From Phaeodactylibacter sp. (GTDB taxonomy: Bacteria > Bacteroidota > Bacteroidia > Chitinophagales > Saprospiraceae), in contig NZ_JALEGS010000086.1 of the NCBI RefSeq assembly GCF_022763345.1, forward strand, positions 1 through 64,000: 64,000 nt of DNA, given 5' to 3'. Made by a program: the position numbers and the translations under genes. This document shows, one piece after another, positions 59,051 to 64,000 of this stretch; within the stretch, counting starts at the first letter, position 1, and each line of letters opens with the position of its first letter. A model generated the notes under the pieces. The model worked only from the letters and a program-made list of their open reading frames with translations. It was not told where the DNA came from and searched no databases.

Positions 59051-59848
59051 TCAGGTCAATAACGCTTCTGTGTGCCGGATAAGGGTAGCAATAGCCTCTC
59101 TATCCCTGGCAGCGCTGTAGAGCTTCCCGAATGCGCCGTCGTCATTATCAAAGTATTGACCGGAAGCCCCCTCGTATCGTTCATCCACTGCCAGCTCATA
59201 CAGAATATCGCCGCCTTTTTCGGCCGGAGATTGATGGTAGCCAAAGGCCTCTTCCACCATTTTGGTGTTGAGCAGAGAGCCTGGATTGACGACGATGGCT
59301 GTTAGTTGAGGCTCGGTTTCTGACAGGTGGGTATTCCACATCGCCAAGGCGAGCTTACTTTGTCCGTAGGCAGAGCGGGCAGACAGGTCATTATCCCCCT
59401 CAAGCGCTTTCAGTGAAACCGGGGCCTGAGCCGCAGAGCTTACGTTGAGGATACGAGCCCCCTTTCCCTTTTTGAGCAGAGGCAGCAGGGCGTTGGTCAG
59501 CAGATAGGGTGCAAAGTAGTTGACGGCGAAGCGGATGTCAAAGTCATCGTCGGTCTCCGCTACCGGACTTTCAAACACACCGGCGTTATTGGTGAGGACA
59601 TCGAGCTTCCTTACTTCCCGTTTAACCTGCTCTGCCATTTTTTTAACGGCGTTCAAATCGGAGAAATCTGCGGTAAAGCTCCCTATGTTTTCATTGCCGC
59701 ACTGGGATTTGACTTCCGAGAGAACGACTTTCAGTTTTTCCGCGTTTCTGCCGTGCAGGTACACTTCATGTCCATCTTTAGCAAGCTTTATAGCGGCTAG
59801 TTTCCCAATGCCGTCAGTACTGCCGGTGAGAAGGATCGTCTTTTTCAT
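59051..59848 (-). CDS. Short-chain dehydrogenase/reductase (retinol-dehydrogenase-like)
   Basis: A 265-residue SDR. T-G-S-T-D-G-I-G-K (residues ~7-15) is the cofactor loop, followed by the H-G-R-N-A-E-K pattern that favours NADP, N-N-A-G near 88, and the catalytic S...Y-G-Q-S-K (Tyr-x-x-x-Lys near 160). The substrate is unknown. It is a single gene, convergent with the GH15 gene and separated from CreD by a 422-bp gap of repeats. Confidence 0.9.
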   Translation of the reverse strand: MKKTILLTGSTDGIGKLAAIKLAKDGHEVYLHGRNAEKLKVVLSEVKSQCGNENIGSFTADFSDLNAVKKMAEQVKREVRKLDVLTNNAGVFESPVAETDDDFDIRFAVNYFAPYLLTNALLPLLKKGKGARILNVSSAAQAPVSLKALEGDNDLSARSAYGQSKLALAMWNTHLSETEPQLTAIVVNPGSLLNTKMVEEAFGYHQSPAEKGGDILYELAVDERYEGASGQYFDNDDGAFGKLYSAARDREAIATLIRHTEALLT

Positions 59849-59931
59849 GCGTTGGTGGTTGGTTTGCTATTCAATACCTAATCAGGTCAAACTGTTCGGT
59901 CCGATGGCTAGCGATATCTGATGGCAGTGAA

Positions 59932-60060
59932 GTGCGACACCCGCTGGGGTCGGTTCCAAGGTATAAGCTTAAGGTTACTGATGTGCGACCCCCGATAGGG
60001 GTCGGCTATTAGTAAAAAGCAGCTTTCATCATTTAATTGACGCCGTAGGTGTCACACTTA
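59932..60060. repeat. REP-like elements, GTGCGAC(A/C)CCCG...GGGGTCGG
   Basis: Two direct copies (59932-59953 and 59983-60005) share GTGCGAC-CCCG-GGGGTCGG, and each folds as CGACnCCC/GGGGTCG. A weaker inverted relative, GGTGTCACACTTACC, lies at about 60046-60060. The rest of the 59849-60270 gap has no gene that I can support. Confidence 0.5.
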
Positions 60061-60270
60061 CCAAAGGAAATAAAACCCGTTTCGACAATCCGGTTTGCGC
60101 CTTGGGGTCTGAGCTTAGGGCTGCCAATTGACGCCCCCTATGGAATAGCTTCCCGTTTGATCGGTGCTGGAGAAAGTCCGTTTTTTACAGAAATATGGTG
60201 GATGCAACGGTCCCCCTATGTACCAACACTTGGCAAAAGCAGCCCAAAGAGTGATATTTCAACATCATTC

Positions 60271-61647
60271 TTACTCCTCCCGCTTCAACCCATACCAATC
60301 CACATTCCGCGTCAGGTACATGATGACGGCCAGGATGAGCAACAGTCCGAGGCTGCCCATTAGCAGGGCGTAGTCCTGCAACTGCAGGATGGAGTAGAAA
60401 AAGCCGTATAGAATAGCCAGAATGCCAAAGACCATGACGGTCAGCTTGCGGTTGCGCAGCATAAAGTAGCTGTAAACGGTTATCAGCAGTAAGATGGCGG
60501 CACAGGCGATCCAGTAGGCCGTATCGAAACTCAGGTGCTCGGAGAAGGACAACAGCAGGATATAAAACAACACAATACCCGCTCCCACAAGCAAGTACTG
60601 AATGGGGTGCAGCCGCTTGCGGTTGAGGATTTCGATGAAGAAAAAGGTCAGGAAGGTCAATAAGATGAAGTAAATGGCGTACTTGGCGGAGCGCATCGTC
60701 TTTTGGTACTCATCGATGGGCAGGAGTAGCTTTAGCCCGAAGGTACTGGCCATGCGGCGGACCGGGTCAGTGCCGTAGTAAGTGGGATCCTGATCATTGC
60801 TCTGCACAAACCTCCCCACCCCCTGCTGCGGATAGTTGCGATTGAGCTGCAGCACCTGCCAATCGGCAGTGAAGCCACTGTCGCTCACCACCCGTTCGTC
60901 CGGCAGGAAGGCACCTTCGAAGCTCGGTGCCGTCCAGGTAGAAGACAGCTGTACCGTAGTTGTTTTGCCGAAAGGCGTAAAGTGCAGGTCAGTACTGCCA
61001 TTGAGGTTGAGGTCGTAGGCGAAGCTGATATTGCTGTCAGCCCCCCGAGGCAGAGGAAAAGGCACACTTGCCCCGGAACTGTAGATGTCATTGGTAATCG
61101 TCCCCGGACCGAGCTGCAGCGTGGTGTCGTTGAATTGTACCGCGATAGCCGCTTCCACCCCCTTCATATCACTGATGCCAATGGTGAAAATGGCTTCTTC
61201 CCACTGCAAACTCTCTTCCGGCACGGATAGCGCATCTGCCCGCAGCCCGGAAAAATGCCCGCGGACAGCAAGCTGCGCATTGTACAGCACTACCACATAA
61301 ATACCCCGGTAGCGCTTTTGGGGCAGCAGCTCCCCTTCTACTGCCAACGTGTCTGGCAGAAAATGAGCATAGCCGCGCTCCGTCACAAGCTTCCCCTCCG
61401 AATTGGTCAGCACCCGCTCGTAGGGTACGGAGAGCACCGGGCCGGCTACCGTCTGCGGGCCGCCCCATTTAGCGCTCACCTCTTCCACCGCATTATCGCG
61501 TATACTTTCCCGCTCCATAATCAACGAATTGACCATGCTGGCGGGGATCAGCAATATCAGGACCAGCAGGCCTACGGTCAGCAGCTTGAGGGTGACGGAA
61601 TTGCGGGCCCAGTTGTTGAGGCGGTCGAAGAAGGAGGAGGTGCTCAT
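60271..61647 (-). CDS. creD: Cell envelope integrity protein CreD family
   Basis: A ~458-residue inner-membrane protein. From ATG 61647 there is an N-terminal TM helix (about 23-42), a large periplasmic beta-rich domain (M-E-R-E-S-I-R-D-N-A-V-E-E-V, G-P-V-L-S-V-P-Y and later N-Y-P-Q-Q-G-V-G-R-F-V-Q-S) and five to six C-terminal TM helices from about 320 on. It matches CreD, the product of the CreBC regulon tied to envelope stress and beta-lactam response in other bacteria. No creBC genes are adjacent; the nearest two-component gene is the response regulator at 62484. Confidence 0.9.
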   Translation of the reverse strand: MSTSSFFDRLNNWARNSVTLKLLTVGLLVLILLIPASMVNSLIMERESIRDNAVEEVSAKWGGPQTVAGPVLSVPYERVLTNSEGKLVTERGYAHFLPDTLAVEGELLPQKRYRGIYVVVLYNAQLAVRGHFSGLRADALSVPEESLQWEEAIFTIGISDMKGVEAAIAVQFNDTTLQLGPGTITNDIYSSGASVPFPLPRGADSNISFAYDLNLNGSTDLHFTPFGKTTTVQLSSTWTAPSFEGAFLPDERVVSDSGFTADWQVLQLNRNYPQQGVGRFVQSNDQDPTYYGTDPVRRMASTFGLKLLLPIDEYQKTMRSAKYAIYFILLTFLTFFFIEILNRKRLHPIQYLLVGAGIVLFYILLLSFSEHLSFDTAYWIACAAILLLITVYSYFMLRNRKLTVMVFGILAILYGFFYSILQLQDYALLMGSLGLLLILAVIMYLTRNVDWYGLKREE

Positions 61648-61746
61648 GTTTGCGGGGTTGGTTTCCTTTCTCAAGATAGCATCTATTCTTCTTATGGGAT
61701 CAGGTTAAGAGATAAATATCCCTGGTTTTCCCTGACATACCCAAAA

Positions 61747-62069
61747 TCAGAGCTCCTTCGCGATTCTATCCGGATACTCTGCATCGTTACGGATGGTCAG
61801 TATGACGACTTCATCCGTTTCGATTCGTATATGATATAGTATCTTGTATTCAAATGCTTTGGTATACCTGACCTCCTTAGTACTATCGTGGTACTCGTAG
61901 AGAGGGTGTATTTCAGGAAGCTTTCCAGTTTCCCGGTTGCTTCGCTAATGAGCTGCTGTATTTTCTTTGCGTAGCGCTTTCCGTTGATGCGCTCTTCAAA
62001 ATGATAAACCTCCCGACGGCGATTTTGGGCATACCGCGTAAATACCACACGATATATTTTACCTACCAT
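61747..62069 (-). pseudogene. ParE/RelE-type toxin gene, single-base frameshift
   Basis: The frame from ATG 62069 encodes a ParE-like start (V-F-T-R-Y-A-Q-N-R-R-R-E-V-Y-H-F-E-E-R-I, then Y-A-K-K-I-Q-Q-L-I-S-E-A-T) but after S-F turns to unrelated sequence and stops at 61797. Inserting one C near 61916 restores P-E-I-H-P-L-Y-E-Y-H-D and then Y-T-K-A-F-E-Y-K-I-L-Y-H-I-R-I, the typical ParE C-terminal strands, ending at a TGA at 61747. The length, 323 bp, is one base short of 108 codons. As read, no functional toxin would be made. It may instead be a sequencing error. Confidence 0.8.
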
Positions 62070-62347
62070 GAACCCGCTTCTTTGCTGGATTCATCCAGCG
62101 TAATGAATCGCCCATTCTCATAATCTTCCATCGCCTTGCCTATTTCCTCAGTCATTGCTTCACGGGACAAAGGGCGTAAGTGCCTGGAATAGTCTGCCTG
62201 TTGCTGGCGTACATCAGTTTGGTCAAGTGCCAGGGGTTGATAAGCCTCAAACAGCCTTTCTGCCATATCAGCCAAAACCCCCAGAAGCTTCTCGTCCGCC
62301 TGTTCAATGCGAAGGTGTAAACGTTCTTTTAATTGCTCAGCACTCAT
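62063..62347 (-). CDS. Antitoxin of a type II ParE/RelE-like pair
   Basis: A 94-residue acidic, helical protein (M-S-A-E-Q-L-K-E-R-L-H-L-R-I-E-Q) with A-M-E-D-Y-E-N-G-R-F-I near the C-terminus. It overlaps the toxin start by 7 bp, the usual antitoxin-first order, with translational coupling expected. The DNA-binding N-terminal half is not recognisable to me, so the antitoxin call rests on size, charge and position. The antitoxin reading frame is intact although the toxin frame is broken. Confidence 0.75.
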   Translation of the reverse strand: MSAEQLKERLHLRIEQADEKLLGVLADMAERLFEAYQPLALDQTDVRQQQADYSRHLRPLSREAMTEEIGKAMEDYENGRFITLDESSKEAGSW

Positions 62348-62483
62348 GCGTTTCTCATCTTTTGAATCTCCTTAAGATAACGATATTACCTCAAAAAGAT
62401 TTACTAATCCGGGAATATTTTCTAACCAGGCTTTTTCATTAGGCACAGATTCAGGCAATCTCCTACTTATTCAAAAACCAAAT

Positions 62484-63128
62484 TCACCCCTCCACCAACC
62501 CATACGCCAGCCCAATCCGCACCAGCCCGGCGGTATTGCGTGCGCCCAGTTTGACCAGGAGGTTGCGCCGGTGCGTCTCTACCGTAGCAAATTTGATGGA
62601 CAGCTTTTCGGCAATTTCGGCGGTGGTGTATTCGTGGATAATCAGCTGCAGGACCTGCCGCTCGCGGCGGGTCAGCACCGGGAGGACCGGGTGGGCTTCC
62701 TTTGGAGGTGCGGCGCTCAGGCTATCCATGACCGCTTCTGCCACCTCAGGGCTGTAGTAGCGCTGCCCGGACCCAACTTTACGAATGGCTTTGAGGAGTT
62801 CCGGGGTATCGGCGCTTTTGAGCAGGTAGCCGGCGGCGCCTTCGCGGAGCATGGCTTTGACCATACTGGCTTCCTTTAGGGTAGACAAAGCTAAAACAGC
62901 AAGGGCTGGAAACCGGTGATGCAGCGCCCGGCAGGTTTCCAGCCCGTTCATACCTTCCATATTGATGTCCAGTAGTACCACATCGGTTTCGACCTGCTCC
63001 AGGAGCTTGAGGGCTTCTTTCCCGTCATTGGCGGTGCCTGCGCATTCCAAATCAGCGGCTTGCGCGAGGGTGAGCTTCAGCCCGTCTACCACCAACTGAT
63101 GGTCATCTACGATTAGTACCCGGATCAT
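62484..63128 (-). CDS. Response regulator, NarL/LuxR family
   Basis: A 214-residue transcriptional response regulator. The receiver domain has V-D-D-H-Q near residues 7-11, the phospho-acceptor in V-V-L-L-D-I-N-M near 54 and the switch Thr/Ser and Lys (L-A-L-S-T-L, K-S-A). The C-terminal HTH is L-T-R-R-E-R-Q-V-L-Q-L-I and A-E-I-A-E-K-L-S-I-K-F-A-T-V-E-T-H-R-R-N-L-L. No histidine kinase is adjacent, so it is an orphan here. It could respond to a distant kinase. Confidence 0.95.
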   Translation of the reverse strand: MIRVLIVDDHQLVVDGLKLTLAQAADLECAGTANDGKEALKLLEQVETDVVLLDINMEGMNGLETCRALHHRFPALAVLALSTLKEASMVKAMLREGAAGYLLKSADTPELLKAIRKVGSGQRYYSPEVAEAVMDSLSAAPPKEAHPVLPVLTRRERQVLQLIIHEYTTAEIAEKLSIKFATVETHRRNLLVKLGARNTAGLVRIGLAYGLVEG

Positions 63129-63179
63129 GGTTGCTATGCTTGGTTACTTTGCTAAAGTAAGCCTTTTACACCAATGCCG

Positions 63180-64000
63180 CTATGGCTGCGCTTTGATGAC
63201 TTTAGCTTGATAATGCCGCTGCCCATCGGTCAACCGCAGCAGGTACAAACCGGGCGCCCAACCGGTAGTGGAAAGCTGAGGGGTGGCGGTTTGCTGGGAT
63301 ACCAGTTGTCCGGCAGCGCTGTAGACTTCAATCCGGGCATCGGTGCTAAGTTGATCGGGCAACTGTAAGAACAGGGTGCCGGTGGTTGGATTAGGGGCGA
63401 CGTTCAGGTGCTGTGCCGGGTAGCTTTCTGGTGCGTTGGTGAGCAATTCTGTTTCCAGCCGCTCAATATTACCGGCTACACCAGCTACCCACAATCTGCT
63501 AACTGATGTATTCGTGGCAAAGTGAACATCGGTGATTTCCAGACTAATATCGTGCAGGCTGGACCAGCTTTCCCCTGCATCTGTCGTTTGGTAAACCCTG
63601 CCAACAATGGAAGTACCGCCGTAGAGATACCCCAAGGTATCATTTACAAAATCAACCCCTGCCCAACGGATATTTTGAGAAACCGAGCTGGATGCCCAGG
63701 TCAACCCGCCATCTACCGTTTTCCAAAGGTGGTCTGACAAATCCCGGTTCACAATCCAACCCGTATCCGGGCTGGTAAAGGAAACCTCCAGGATATTCAG
63801 GCCGTCCGGTAAATCAGCGGGGACTTGAGCCCAGCTGGCGCCGCCATCTGTTGTTTTAATCAGGGTACTCTGACTACCCACTGCATAGCCGGTTTGTTCG
63901 TCAGGAAAGTCGAAGCTGCGCAGGCGCTCTACCCCATCCACAGTTAGCTCTGCCCAGGTTGCACCATCGTCTTCAGTGCGGTAAATGGCGCCCTCTCTCG
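63180..64000 (-). CDS. T9SS-exported BNR/YCF48-like repeat protein, C-terminal part
   Basis: The gene runs off the right edge; about 273 residues are visible. It has repeated beta-propeller blades of the BNR/YCF48 type (S-T-L-I-K-T-T-D-G-G-A-S-W, T-D-A-G-E-S-W and similar T-x-D-G-x-T-W blocks). A C-terminal T9SS sorting domain follows (N-V-A-P-N-P-T-T-G-T-L-F-L, I-E-V-Y-S-A-A-G-Q-L-V and Y-L-L-R-L-T-D-G-Q-R), which directs export through the SprA pore and surface attachment. The window thus holds both T9SS parts (sprA, sprE) and a cargo protein. Confidence 0.88.
   Translation of the reverse strand, partial: REGAIYRTEDDGATWAELTVDGVERLRSFDFPDEQTGYAVGSQSTLIKTTDGGASWAQVPADLPDGLNILEVSFTSPDTGWIVNRDLSDHLWKTVDGGLTWASSSVSQNIRWAGVDFVNDTLGYLYGGTSIVGRVYQTTDAGESWSSLHDISLEITDVHFATNTSVSRLWVAGVAGNIERLETELLTNAPESYPAQHLNVAPNPTTGTLFLQLPDQLSTDARIEVYSAAGQLVSQQTATPQLSTTGWAPGLYLLRLTDGQRHYQAKVIKAQP

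Overview
The window looks like a stretch of core chromosome from a gliding or T9SS-bearing member of the Bacteroidota, most likely a Saprospiria-type marine bacterium such as Lewinella or Phaeodactylibacter. Support comes from sprA (36376-43770) and a sprE/porW homologue (17744-20683), a protein with a C-terminal type IX sorting domain (63180 to the right edge), many lipoproteins with the usual Bacteroidota N-termini, a zinc-free type B L31, and promoters of the TTG-N20-TAnnTTTG type (upstream of HU at 30387 and of the gene at 32421). The lineage call is inference. No tRNA, rRNA, CRISPR array, prophage or complete insertion sequence was seen.

Left part (1-23 kb). The 5' end of an Rpn-like nuclease gene runs off the left edge. 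A minus-strand unit follows: rpe, a TonB-dependent receptor, a 55-residue membrane protein, a lipoprotein trehalase and an aldose epimerase. Together these fit outer-membrane uptake and periplasmic hydrolysis of a glucose-containing sugar. The 1.2 kb between rpe and 7570 has no intact gene. It holds what I read as a ~365-nt minus-strand structured RNA with five copies of one A/U-rich motif, and a frameshifted small gene with its own terminator. Then come a helical-repeat protein overlapping a GHL10 glycoside hydrolase, a macro-domain hydrolase, a DUF5996-like gene under a palindromic operator, the ergothioneine pair egtB-egtD, a ~1000-residue DnaE-type polymerase, SprE/PorW, an M23 peptidase and a TIGR01777 epimerase.

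Middle (23-44.7 kb). Two paralogous oligopeptide-binding lipoproteins and two permeases form an operon without ATPases; both permeases are far longer than usual. Next are HU, a Met/Cys-metabolism PLP enzyme, a glucosaminidase-fold protein that lacks the usual catalytic Glu, an SH3 protein, dprA, alkaline phosphatase, sprA and ruvA.

Right part (44.7-64 kb). Two POT-family peptide transporters are tandem, the first with an extra ~125-residue domain. An AT-rich island (49.2-51.9 kb) carries an AAA/DUF4143 ATPase, a truncated beta-barrel gene and a lone lipoprotein. It is followed by a GlmU-like gene translationally coupled to a methyltransferase, L31, a PepSY-type membrane protein, an Lrp regulator divergent from a methionine gamma-lyase-type enzyme, a GH15 hydrolase, an SDR, CreD, a toxin-antitoxin pair whose toxin is frameshifted, a NarL-type response regulator and the T9SS cargo protein.

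Four families of palindromic intergenic elements are present. One occurs twice (23348 and 53836) with conserved outer arms and inner stems that differ in sequence but stay complementary.
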